Assembly: GCF_015070375.1 (NCBI RefSeq) | Contig: NZ_JADCLL010000009.1 | Location: 62,001 to 126,000 of the forward strand | Origin: Nocardioides kribbensis | GTDB taxonomy: Bacteria > Actinomycetota > Actinomycetes > Propionibacteriales > Nocardioidaceae | DNA: 64,000 bases | Reading direction: 5' to 3' | Part shown: in pieces, positions 11,216 to 18,678 of the stretch | Layout of the letters: every line of letters begins with the position of its first letter | Numbering within the stretch: position 1 is the first letter of the stretch | Translations under genes and position numbers: made by a program | Notes under the pieces: model-generated | The model's database searches: none | What the model was told of the DNA's origin: nothing | The model's input: the letters and a program-made list of their open reading frames with translations, nothing else

Positions 11216-12949
11216 TCAGCCGGTGCGGACCAGCGTGGTCCAGCCGTGGGGGTTGGTCCAGGCGTAGGTGCCGTCGGGATGCCGGGTGTAGCGCCAGGGT
11301 GGACTGCCCTCCGAGCCGGTCGTCTTCAATCGGTGGTGGTGGCGGCACAGCGGCGCGAGGTTGGAGGGGTGGGTTTGGCCGGGGCGTCCGCCGTGGTCGA
11401 GGGGTCGGTAGGGGGTGATGTGGTCGAGGTCGCAGCGGCGTGAGGGCACGGTGCAGCCGGGGAAGATGCAGCGGGGGTCGCGGATGGTGACGTGTTCGCG
11501 CATCCAGGGTGGTGGGTCGTGCCGGTCCACGGCGCCGGCGGTGGTGGGGTCGAGGTCGATGACGGGGCGTAGGTAGACCTTGGTGCCGGCCAGCCAGCGG
11601 CGCAGGGTGGTGGTGGAGACGACCCCGAGGCCTTCGACGACCGCGGTGCCGGGTGGTGGGCCGGTGCGGTCGATCTGGGACAGGTGGCTGGTCTCGTGGT
11701 GGCGGTGGACCGGGGAGGGGCGTAGGTCGGGTCCGGTGGTGCGGTACGGGTCGTCCGCGGGCTGCTCGTGCACTGGGTGCTCGTCGGTGGTGGGGTGGCT
11801 TCGAGACGCTCGCTGCGCTCGCTCCTCAGCCACCGGCGCCGGGGCCTGCCCGGCGGGCGTGATCTCGGGGTCGCCGCCGGCGGAGGCCTGGCTTCGAGAC
11901 GCTCGCTGCGCTCGTTGCTCGGCCACCGGGGCCGGGGGCTGCTCCGCGGGGACGGTCTCGTGGTCGGTGGGGGTGGGGAGGTCCCGGGGGTCCGGTGGGG
12001 GTTCCTCGGCCGGGGCTTCGGTGGGTGGCGGGAAGTCCTCGTGAGCCGGGGGCCCCTCTCCACTCATGCGGGTGGCGTCGAGGGCGGCGAGGGTCTCGGC
12101 GCGTGCGAGGTCCTCGGGGTGCAGGTGGAGGTAGACCACCCGCTCCTTCGCAGTCGTGGGCTCCACCGAGTCCAGTGCCGTCAGTCCTTGGGCGCGGTCG
12201 GTGATCACCCCGATCGCGCGGGCCTTGCGGACCTCCAACGACTCGACCACTGCTCCGGTCGAGGTCTGGTGGCGTCCGAGCTCGGCGGCGGTGGCGCAGA
12301 TCAGGTCGTGGAAGCGGGTGAGGTCCTGGGTGTCACCGAGCACCTCCAACCAGGAGGTGCCCGACGCGGAGCCGCGGTCGACGTCGTGGGTCACCCGGAC
12401 GTTCCACCCACCGCGGGCTCGTTCTTCGAGGGCAGCCTGGGCGTGGGGGTCGTGCCTGGCCGCGGCTTCCGCGACGAACAGCTCGATGCGTCGCGCCCCG
12501 AGGCCTTGGACCTTCGCCCCGAGGGCGGCGACCTTGCGGTCGACGTACGCAGCCCCGGTGTCGTTGAGGACCTGGGTCTGGGAGGCGATCCGCCGCGCCC
12601 GCCAGCCGGGGAGGGTGAGGTCCTCCACCATCGCCCAGATGCGGGGCAGCCGGTGGACCAGCTCCATGACCTCGGCCAGGTTGCAGCCCGCATTCACTGG
12701 CGACATCTCCAACGCCAGGGCCAACGGCTCAGCCGCGAACTCGTCCAGCCCATGGCGCATCATGCCCGGCACCGACCAGGCGTAGGCCCGGTCGGGGTTC
12801 AGCGCTCCCCAGCGGGCCATGACCCGCAGGGTGCGACGCTCCGCGGCGCGAACCGACCTCGCCGTGTCGGCGGCGTACTCCAGGACGTCATCGGCCTCGA
12901 GGGACTCCACGTCGACCACAGCGCCGGTGGTGTCGAGGTCGAGGAGCAT
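11216..12949 (-). CDS. DUF222 and HNH endonuclease-domain protein (13E12 repeat family)
   Basis: This 577-residue protein has an N-terminal DUF222 region (about 10-300), a long Pro/Glu-rich linker (about 300-430) and a C-terminal HNH domain with CIFPGC, CDLDHITPYR and LCRHHHRLKT, which supply the two zinc-type CxxC-like pairs and the His-Asn-His core. These proteins form multicopy families in actinobacteria (13E12 repeat proteins in mycobacteria) and probably behave as mobile or homing-type nucleases; this is family knowledge. The linker contains two near-identical peptides (PVAEQRAQRASRS and PVAEERAQRASRS) encoded by copies of a dispersed DNA repeat. TAAACT lies 6 nt before the ATG, so it is probably leaderless. 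Confidence 0.85.
   Translation of the reverse strand: MLLDLDTTGAVVDVESLEADDVLEYAADTARSVRAAERRTLRVMARWGALNPDRAYAWSVPGMMRHGLDEFAAEPLALALEMSPVNAGCNLAEVMELVHRLPRIWAMVEDLTLPGWRARRIASQTQVLNDTGAAYVDRKVAALGAKVQGLGARRIELFVAEAAARHDPHAQAALEERARGGWNVRVTHDVDRGSASGTSWLEVLGDTQDLTRFHDLICATAAELGRHQTSTGAVVESLEVRKARAIGVITDRAQGLTALDSVEPTTAKERVVYLHLHPEDLARAETLAALDATRMSGEGPPAHEDFPPPTEAPAEEPPPDPRDLPTPTDHETVPAEQPPAPVAEQRAQRASRSQASAGGDPEITPAGQAPAPVAEERAQRASRSHPTTDEHPVHEQPADDPYRTTGPDLRPSPVHRHHETSHLSQIDRTGPPPGTAVVEGLGVVSTTTLRRWLAGTKVYLRPVIDLDPTTAGAVDRHDPPPWMREHVTIRDPRCIFPGCTVPSRRCDLDHITPYRPLDHGGRPGQTHPSNLAPLCRHHHRLKTTGSEGSPPWRYTRHPDGTYAWTNPHGWTTLVRTG
11797..11836. repeat. Dispersed 40-bp repeat, copy A (inside the HNH gene linker)
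   Basis: This 40-bp sequence begins GGCTTCGAGACGCTCGC and ends with GCCACCGG. It is nearly identical to copy B 93 bp downstream and closely related to the intergenic copy at 13032. It stays in frame and encodes AEERAQRASRS on the reverse strand. I recall this TTCGAGAC...CCACCG element as frequent between genes in Nocardioides. Confidence 0.75.
11890..11929. repeat. Dispersed 40-bp repeat, copy B (inside the HNH gene linker)
   Basis: This second in-frame copy differs from copy A at only a few positions (CTCGTTGCTCGG versus CTCGCTCCTCAG). It encodes AEQRAQRASRS. The two copies and the intervening 53 bp may have arisen by duplication or by independent insertion. Confidence 0.75.
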
Positions 12950-13031
12950 GCGTCTAGTTTATTCGAACAGGTATTCGATGACTAGGTCTGTCGGTGGATC
13001 TGTGGAGAGGGTTGCGCTGTCGCGTGAGGGT

Positions 13032-13341
13032 GGTTTCGAGACGGTCGCTGGCGCTCCCTCCTCAACCACCGTGGTGCTGGCGCTCCCGCCTCGACCACCG
13101 GGGCGCGGGCGCTCCCGCCTCGACCACCGGGGCGCGGGCGCTCCCGCCTCGACCACCGGGGCGCGGGCGCTCCCGCCTCGACCACCGGGGCGCGGGCGCT
13201 CCCGCCTCGACCACCGGGGCGCGGGCGCTCCCTGCTCGACCACCGGGGCGCAGGCGCTCCCTGCTCGACCACCGGGGCGCAGGCGCTCCCTGCTCGACCA
13301 CCGGGGCGCAGGCGCTCCCTGCTCGACCACCGGGGCACAGG
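13032..13341. repeat. Dispersed repeat copy C running into a 29-bp tandem array (about ten units)
   Basis: This array fills most of the 435-bp gene-free stretch between the HNH and MoaD genes. It opens with a full copy of the dispersed repeat (GGTTTCGAGACGGTCGC, 13032). From 13052 the 3' half is repeated head to tail every 29 bp: one divergent unit, five identical units of type CGCTCCCGCCTCGACCACCG (13081-13225), then four of type CGCTCCCTGCTCGACCACCG (13226-13341) ending in a decayed unit. Units abut with no spacers. The unit length is not a multiple of three, so the open frames across it are artefacts. Confidence 0.9.
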
Positions 13342-13384
13342 AGGTGCCGCCTCGACCGCCGCTCCGAGCAGGGAGCGGATCGGG

Positions 13385-13660
13385 TCAGCCGCCGGCGACG
13401 GCAGGGATGACCGAGACCTGGGTGCCGTCGGGGGTGGGGGTGGCGAGGTCGTCGAGGAAGCGGACGTCCTCGCTGCCGACGTAGACGTTGACGAAGCGGC
13501 GCAGCTTGCCGTTGTCGTCGAGCACCCGGGCGCGGATGCCGGCGTACTGCGTCTCGAGGTCGTCGAGCACGTCGGCCAGGGTGGCGCCGGAGGCGGTCAC
13601 CTCGGACTCACCACCGGTGTAGGTGCGCAGGATCGTGGGGACGCGGACGGACACGCTCAT
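13385..13660 (-). CDS. ThiS/MoaD-like sulfur carrier protein
   Basis: This 91-residue protein has a ubiquitin-like beta-grasp fold and ends in the Gly-Gly tail (VIPAVAGG) that is adenylated and thiocarboxylated in ThiS, MoaD and CysO. It lies 60 nt downstream of the threonine-synthase-family gene on the same strand, with no moaE or thiG nearby. This pairing points to sulfur delivery for an amino acid, with the partner using O-phosphohomoserine and the carrier's thiocarboxylate to make homocysteine. I recall such a pair reported in Streptomyces. Molybdopterin synthesis is the alternative. The SAM riboswitch upstream of the first gene supports methionine metabolism. ATG start at 13660. Confidence 0.85.
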   Translation of the reverse strand: MSVSVRVPTILRTYTGGESEVTASGATLADVLDDLETQYAGIRARVLDDNGKLRRFVNVYVGSEDVRFLDDLATPTPDGTQVSVIPAVAGG

Positions 13661-13720
13661 GGGGTCGATCTCCTGGTGCTGGTGCGGCGAGGGCTGGGAG
13701 GGGTGCGGCGGACCGGCCGG

Positions 13721-15013
13721 TCAGGCGATGCCGGTGGCGGTGAACGCCGCGTAGGACGCGTCGATCGTGGCGGCCGGGCCGACCTGGTCGGAGACGGCGT
13801 CGAGGGTCTTCAGGCCCATGCCGGTGTTGATGACGACGGTCTCGAGGGTGGGGTCGAGCTGACCGGTCTCGACGAGCTTCTTCAGCACACCGACGGTCGT
13901 GCCGCCGGCGGTCTCGGTGAAGATGCCCTCGTGGCGGGCCAGCAGCAGGATGCCCTCGCGGACCTCGTCGTCGGTGATGTCCTCGACCGCGCCGCCGGTG
14001 CTGCGGCAGATGTCGAGCACGTAGATGCCGTCGGCGGGGTTGCCGATGGCCAGGCTCTTGGCGATGGTGTCGGGCTTCACCGGGCGGATCGCGTCGACCT
14101 CGGCCTTGTAGGCGGTCGAGACCGGCGAGCAGCCGGTGGCCTGGGCGCCGAAGATCTTGACCGGCTTGTCCTCGACCAGACCGAGGCGCACGAGCTCGCC
14201 GAAGGCCTTGTGCACCTTCGTCAGCTGCGAGCCCGAGGCCACGGGGATGACGACCTGGTCGGGCAGGCGCCAGCCGAGCTGCTCGGCGATCTCGTAGCCC
14301 AGGGTCTTGGAGCCCTCGGCGTAGAAGGGACGGACGTTGACGTTGACGAACGCCCAGCCGTCCTCCTCGCCCGCGATCTCGGAGGCCAGCTTGTTGACGT
14401 CGTCGTAGTTGCCGTTCACCGCGACGAGGGAGTCGGTGTAGACCGCGGAGTTGACCTGCTTGGGCTTCTCGAGGTTGCTCGGGATGAAGACTACGGTCTT
14501 GATCCCGGCGCGGGCGCCCGCCGCGGCGACGGCGTTGGCCAGGTTGCCCGTCGAGGGGCAGGCGAAGACCTTCGAGTGGAACTCGGTGGCGGCGCTCAGC
14601 GCGCAGGCCACGACGCGGTCCTTGAAGGAGTTGGTGGGGTTGGTGCTGTCGTCCTTGACCCACAGCTTCTCCAGGCCGAGCTCGCGGCCGAGGTTGCGGG
14701 CCTGGAGCAGGCGGGTGAAGCCCGGCTCCATGTTGGGGCTCTGCTCGATGTCGTCGGGCACCGGCAGCAGCGCCTTGTAGCGCCAGATGTTGCGGGGGCC
14801 GGCCTCGATCTCCTCGCGCGTCACGACCGGGAAGTCGTAGGACACCTCGAGCGGACCGAAGCACTCCGGACAGGCGTAGTGGGGGCCGAGCTCGACCTCG
14901 TTGCCGCACTCGCGGCAGGCGAGGGCCCGGGCGTTGCCGAACGCACCCTCACGGATCCCGGGCTGGTCGGCCGGGGTGGGCTGGGCGGTCTCTACTTCAG
15001 CGACGGTGCTCAC
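13721..15013 (-). CDS. thrC: Threonine-synthase-family PLP enzyme; possibly a homocysteine synthase
   Basis: This is a 430-residue fold-type II PLP enzyme. An N-terminal zinc-ribbon-like part has CRECG and CPECFG. The PLP lysine lies in NPTNSFKDR, and the phosphate loop and C-terminal parts follow the ThrC pattern (PSTGNLANAVAAAGA, ETAGGTTVGVLKKL). ThrC converts O-phosphohomoserine to threonine. However, the gene sits behind a SAM-I riboswitch and is paired with a ThiS-like sulfur carrier, which suggests that homocysteine is the product. In Streptomyces I recall the same gene pair close to a groEL gene. Start is GTG at 15013 with AAGGAGGA directly after the riboswitch P1 helix. Confidence 0.9.
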   Translation of the reverse strand: MSTVAEVETAQPTPADQPGIREGAFGNARALACRECGNEVELGPHYACPECFGPLEVSYDFPVVTREEIEAGPRNIWRYKALLPVPDDIEQSPNMEPGFTRLLQARNLGRELGLEKLWVKDDSTNPTNSFKDRVVACALSAATEFHSKVFACPSTGNLANAVAAAGARAGIKTVVFIPSNLEKPKQVNSAVYTDSLVAVNGNYDDVNKLASEIAGEEDGWAFVNVNVRPFYAEGSKTLGYEIAEQLGWRLPDQVVIPVASGSQLTKVHKAFGELVRLGLVEDKPVKIFGAQATGCSPVSTAYKAEVDAIRPVKPDTIAKSLAIGNPADGIYVLDICRSTGGAVEDITDDEVREGILLLARHEGIFTETAGGTTVGVLKKLVETGQLDPTLETVVINTGMGLKTLDAVSDQVGPAATIDASYAAFTATGIA

Positions 15014-15023
15014 GCGTCCTCCT

Positions 15024-15166
15024 TCTCATCTTCCCCGGCTGCGACTCTCGCGCCGGGCGGAATTGGCACCGTCTCCACGTCCGTGTCCCCGATGTGCCGG
15101 GTGGCGGAGGCTCGTGGCGGTTGCCGGGACTTCACTGGGCCGTTCCCTCAGTCCCTCTGGATGAGC
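15024..15166 (-). promoter_or_regulatory. SAM-I (S-box) riboswitch
   Basis: Read on the reverse strand, the segment shows the S-box core in order: CTCATCCAGAGGGACTGAGG, GGCCCAGTGAAGTCCC, GGCAACC, GGTGCCAATTCC and GAAGATGAGA. CTCATC and GATGAG form the closing P1 helix. The Shine-Dalgarno AAGGAGG begins at the last base of the aptamer, 8 nt before the GTG of the threonine-synthase-family gene. I see no separate terminator or long anti-SD, so SAM binding may block the ribosome directly by stabilising P1. The remaining 200 bp to 15367 hold only a possible -10 (TACTGT, 15175-15180 reverse) and no gene. Confidence 0.93.
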
Positions 15167-15367
15167 TGTTGAAAACAGTACGACGCCGTCTCAGCATGCG
15201 CACATCGGTCCCGCGATGTGGACCCGCCCACCGGGGTGAGACGTACGCCGGGCGCGCGTCGTTCACCGGCGGGCCGCCCGCAGCGGGGCCGGCGTTCACC
15301 GTCGCGGTGGAGCGTCGCAGGGCTGGCCCGCGGCGGCCGGCTCCCCCACGTCTCGAGGAGAGCGACA

Positions 15368-17155
15368 GTGAGCACGCACGACGGCCACACCCACGACCCC
15401 CACCACCCGCACGACCACTCCCACGACCACTCCCACGGGCACACCCACCACCGCCACACCACCGACGAGGCCACCGCGCTGACGTCGGCGGCGCTGGCGA
15501 GCGACACCGCCGACACCGACCTCTCCCCCGGCGAGCTGTCACGGCGCAACCTGCTGCGCGCGGCCGGCCTCACCGGCGCGGCGGCGGCCGGCATGGCCGG
15601 CATGAGCGGCGTCACCGCGGCCACGGCGGAGGAGGCCGCCCGGCGCGGCCCCGGCCCCTCCGGCGGCGCGGTCACGCAGTGGCTGGCCGGCGACCACCAC
15701 ATCCACACCCAGCACAGCTCCGACGGGCAGTACACCGTGCTCGACCAGGCCCAGCACGCGGCGGCCTACGGCCTGGACTGGCTGGTCATCACCGACCACG
15801 GCGGCGCCACCCACGCCCGCATCGGCGTCGACCTGGTCAACCCCGACATCCTCGACGCCCGCGCCGAGCTGCCCGGCACCCTGGTCTTCCAGGGCCTGGA
15901 GTGGAACATCCCCGCCGCCGAGCACGGCACGGTCTTCGTCGCTCCGGGTCCGCACGAGGTCGCGGTGCTCAAGCAGTTCGAGAACGACTACGACGGCTCG
16001 GTCAAGGGCGCGTCCGCCAGCAGCCCGGAGAACGAGGCGCTGGCCGTGGCCGGCATCCAGTGGCTGGGCCGGCAGGTCAGCCGCAAGCGGGTCACCGACG
16101 CGCTCTTCCTGGCCAACCACCCCGCCCGCAACGGCATCGACAGCCCCCACGAGATCCGCGCCTGGCGCGACGCCGACCCGAGCGTGGCCATCGGCTTCGA
16201 GGGTGCGCCCGGCCACCAGGCCGCCGGTCTGCCCGAGGGCTACGGCGCCGGCTCCTCGCGCGGCTACTACGGCAACGCGCCCGGCCCGAACTCCTTCGCC
16301 GCCTACCCGCCCGAGAGCTACCGCACGTGGGGCGGCTTCGACTGGATGACCTCCACCGTCGGCGGGCTGTGGGACTCCCTGCTGGCCGAGGGCAAGCCCT
16401 GGTCGATCAGCGCCAACTCCGACTCCCACGTCAACTGGACCGACACCTCGCGGCGCCCCGACGGCTCCACCTCCGAGCAGTTCAACGCCGACGGCCGCTA
16501 CGGCGACCCGGTCTACGCCGGCCGGGTCAACACCACCGCGGGCGACTTCTGGCCCGGCTTCTACAGCCGCACCCACGTCGGCACGACCTCGCGGTCCTAC
16601 CGCGCGGTGATGAAGGGCATGCGCGACGGGCGGGTGTGGGTCGACCACGGCGGCCTGGTGAAGTCGGTCGACGTCAAGGTGGTCGCGACGCGGGGCAACG
16701 GACGGCGCCCCGGGCGGCTCACCGAGACCCTTGGCGGCACGCTGGTCGCCCCGCGCGGCGCCCGCCTCAGCCTGGTCGTGACCATCACCGCCCAGGACGT
16801 CCCGAACTGGGCGATGTTCACCCCCCGGCTCAACCGCGTCGACCTCGTGCGCGGCGTCGTGGACCCGGCCTCGGCCAGCGACCGCGACACCTTCACCGCC
16901 CCCGACACCAAGGTCGTGGAGCAGTGGGACACGTCGGCGCGCACCGGCACCTTCCAGATCCGCCACGACCTCGGCACGGCCGAGGAGGCCTTCTACGTGC
17001 GCCTGCGCGGCACCGACGGCAACCGCCAGCAGCCGGGCTACCTCGGCGCCGGCGTCGACCCGGCCGGTCCCGCGCTCGACGTCATGGGCGACGCCGACCC
17101 GTGGGTGGACCTGTGGTTCTACACGAACCCGATCTGGGTCGTCCCGGCGAGGTGA
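15368..17155 (+). CDS. Tat-exported PHP-domain phosphoesterase with a His-rich leader
   Basis: This is a 595-residue protein. Residues about 3-32 are extremely His-rich (HDGHTHDPHHPHDHSHDHSH and on). A twin-arginine signal follows (SRRNLLRAAGLTGAAAAGMA, about 58-77). The mature part begins with a PHP domain: GDHHIHTQHSSDG, ITDHGG, and later SANSDSHVNW, which supply metal-binding His/Asp residues. PHP proteins are metal-dependent phosphoesterases. The C-terminal part has beta-rich segments and may bind substrate. The GTG at 15368 has GAGGAG about 8 nt upstream. The His-rich leader lies before the Tat motif, so it would stay cytoplasmic or be removed with the signal peptide, which is odd. The substrate is unknown. 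Confidence 0.85.
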   Translation: MSTHDGHTHDPHHPHDHSHDHSHGHTHHRHTTDEATALTSAALASDTADTDLSPGELSRRNLLRAAGLTGAAAAGMAGMSGVTAATAEEAARRGPGPSGGAVTQWLAGDHHIHTQHSSDGQYTVLDQAQHAAAYGLDWLVITDHGGATHARIGVDLVNPDILDARAELPGTLVFQGLEWNIPAAEHGTVFVAPGPHEVAVLKQFENDYDGSVKGASASSPENEALAVAGIQWLGRQVSRKRVTDALFLANHPARNGIDSPHEIRAWRDADPSVAIGFEGAPGHQAAGLPEGYGAGSSRGYYGNAPGPNSFAAYPPESYRTWGGFDWMTSTVGGLWDSLLAEGKPWSISANSDSHVNWTDTSRRPDGSTSEQFNADGRYGDPVYAGRVNTTAGDFWPGFYSRTHVGTTSRSYRAVMKGMRDGRVWVDHGGLVKSVDVKVVATRGNGRRPGRLTETLGGTLVAPRGARLSLVVTITAQDVPNWAMFTPRLNRVDLVRGVVDPASASDRDTFTAPDTKVVEQWDTSARTGTFQIRHDLGTAEEAFYVRLRGTDGNRQQPGYLGAGVDPAGPALDVMGDADPWVDLWFYTNPIWVVPAR

Positions 17156-17763
17156 CCCCGCCCCTGCGCACCACGCTGGGCGTCGACGGCGGCACCCGCG
17201 ACCACGGCGCCGCCGAGCACCTCGTCCACGCGGTGGGCGAGGTGCTCGCGCAGGTCGCCGGCACCGGGACGGACCGCTGGGCCAGCACCCACGTGGTGCG
17301 CGTGCCCGACGCGCACACCGCGGTCGCCCTCTCCTGGGCCGACCCCGGCGAGGGCGCGGGACCCCCCGCCCGGGCCGACGTGCTCTGCCGTCTGGCCGAA
17401 GCCCTGCCCGGGGTCGCGCTGGTGCTCGACGGCGCCAGCGCCGGGCCGCCCGAGCTGCTCGGCGGCGCCCGGGCGGCACTGAGCGAGCACCGCGCCCGGC
17501 GGGCGGGGCGGCTGGTCGACTACCCCGGCCGCGCCGCCGTCGAGCGGGTCACCACGCCGGCCGCCGTCGAGGCCGACAGCGGCGTCGACGCCGTGGAGGG
17601 CCTGGCCGGGAGCGACGTACGCCGCGACGCGGCGCTCGACCTCACCGGCTTCGCCCGGCCGGTGTGGCGCGAGGGCCGGTGCGTGCTCCTCGTGCAGCCG
17701 GGTCGTGGCGGCCTGGTCGCCTTCGAGCAGCGCGTGCAGATCCCCTGCTGCTCGGCGCACTGA
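17152..17763 (+). CDS. Hypothetical protein, coupled to the PHP gene
   Basis: This open frame of 203 residues starts at a GTG overlapping the stop of the PHP gene (GTGA) and ends at a TGA just before the convergent otsB. I do not recognise a family. The sequence is Ala/Gly/Val-rich with alternating hydrophobic segments (HVVRVPDAHTAVALSWADP, LLVQPGRGGLVAFEQRV), suggesting a small alpha/beta fold. There is no signal peptide or membrane helix, and two adjacent cysteines lie near the C-terminus (IPCCSAH). The overlap with the upstream gene is the main evidence that it is real. High GC makes spurious frames common, so confidence is moderate. Confidence 0.55.
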   Translation: MTPPLRTTLGVDGGTRDHGAAEHLVHAVGEVLAQVAGTGTDRWASTHVVRVPDAHTAVALSWADPGEGAGPPARADVLCRLAEALPGVALVLDGASAGPPELLGGARAALSEHRARRAGRLVDYPGRAAVERVTTPAAVEADSGVDAVEGLAGSDVRRDAALDLTGFARPVWREGRCVLLVQPGRGGLVAFEQRVQIPCCSAH

Positions 17764-17806
17764 GCCGCCCGGTCCAGGAGGGCACGGCCCGGGGCGGGCG
17801 GCGGTG

Positions 17807-18652
17807 TCAGGCCCGCGAGTCGCGCGCGTCGGCGGTGAGCTGGGCCAGCAGCGCGAGGACGCCCTCGGGCCCGGCGACCACGACGTCGGACATCGCGACG
17901 AGCGTGCTCTCCTCGTCGCTGGCCGAGCACACCCGCAGCGTCGGCAGCCCCGCGTCGTCGAGCGCGCCGACGGCCTCGAAGGCCTCGACGTCGCCGAGGT
18001 CGTCGCCGGCGAAGAGGAAGCCACCAGCGCCCAGCTCCTCGACCAGTCGCTCGACCACCAGCCCCTTGTGCATGCCCGCCGAGCGCACCTCGATCACGTG
18101 GCGGCCGGGCTCGACGCTGAGGTCGTGGCTGCGGGCGAGGTCGCCCACGGGGCCGAGCAGCGCCTCGAAGGCCGCGTCGGGGTCGGGCAGGCGGCGGGTG
18201 TGCACGGCCACCGCGAGGCCCTTGTCCTCCAGCCAGGCCTCCCCCGCGCCGGCGCTGCGCAGCGTGCGGGGCAGGTCGCGCAGGAAGGTGGCCAGGCCGT
18301 GCGGCGGGCGCGGGCCGACCACGCGGCGCCGCGTGGAGCTCCAGCGCTCGTTGCCGTACTGGCCGAAGACGTAGAGCTCCTTGCCGGCCTCGCCGACGGC
18401 GTTGCCGACCTCCTCGAGCCCGCCGAGGTCGAGGGCCTGGCGCGCGGGCCGCCCGGTCACGACGGCGACCGCGCAGACCTGCGTGGCCAGGTCGACCAGC
18501 ACCGCGCTGGCGTCGGGGTGGATGTGGGCCTGCTCGGGGTCGTCGACGATGGGCGACAGCGTGCCGTCGAAGTCCAGGCCCACGACGGTCTCGGCGGCGG
18601 CGCGGACCAGGGCGGCGTAGCGCTGCTCGCCCCGGGTCGAGGTGAACTCCAT
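17807..18652 (-). CDS. otsB: Trehalose-6-phosphate phosphatase
   Basis: This is a 281-residue HAD-superfamily enzyme. Motif I is VGLDFDGTLSPI (nucleophile Asp), motif II VVTGRPARQAL, the family-specific FGQYGNERW follows, and motif IV is LFAGDDLGDVEAF. It removes phosphate from trehalose 6-phosphate to give trehalose, an osmoprotectant and storage sugar. I chose the ATG at 18652 because TTGGCT lies 6 nt upstream, the usual leaderless spacing here; a TTG four codons earlier is the alternative. Its partner otsA is 2 kb away on the opposite strand, so the pair is not an operon. The gene converges with the hypothetical gene before it. Confidence 0.92.
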   Translation of the reverse strand: MEFTSTRGEQRYAALVRAAAETVVGLDFDGTLSPIVDDPEQAHIHPDASAVLVDLATQVCAVAVVTGRPARQALDLGGLEEVGNAVGEAGKELYVFGQYGNERWSSTRRRVVGPRPPHGLATFLRDLPRTLRSAGAGEAWLEDKGLAVAVHTRRLPDPDAAFEALLGPVGDLARSHDLSVEPGRHVIEVRSAGMHKGLVVERLVEELGAGGFLFAGDDLGDVEAFEAVGALDDAGLPTLRVCSASDEESTLVAMSDVVVAGPEGVLALLAQLTADARDSRA

Positions 18653-18678
18653 GGACCCAGCCAACCACGCCCCCGCGC

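Noticed and set aside
11797..11929. A recent insertion sequence within the HNH gene
   Set aside because: The 40-bp copies have no transposase, terminal inverted repeats or target duplications visible; they are short dispersed repeats.
11216..12949. Restriction-modification or anti-phage system based on the HNH domain
   Set aside because: DUF222-HNH proteins are common multicopy genes in actinobacteria and no methylase, helicase or other defence partner is adjacent.
13081..13341. CRISPR array (29-bp direct repeats)
   Set aside because: The unit length fits a CRISPR repeat, but the copies abut each other with no spacers and no cas genes are near. It is a simple tandem repeat.
12959..13484. 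Repetitive Arg/Pro-rich proteins encoded across the tandem array, on both strands
   Set aside because: A 29-bp unit shifts frame every copy, and open frames persist only because the DNA is GC-rich. No ribosome site or conserved start supports them.
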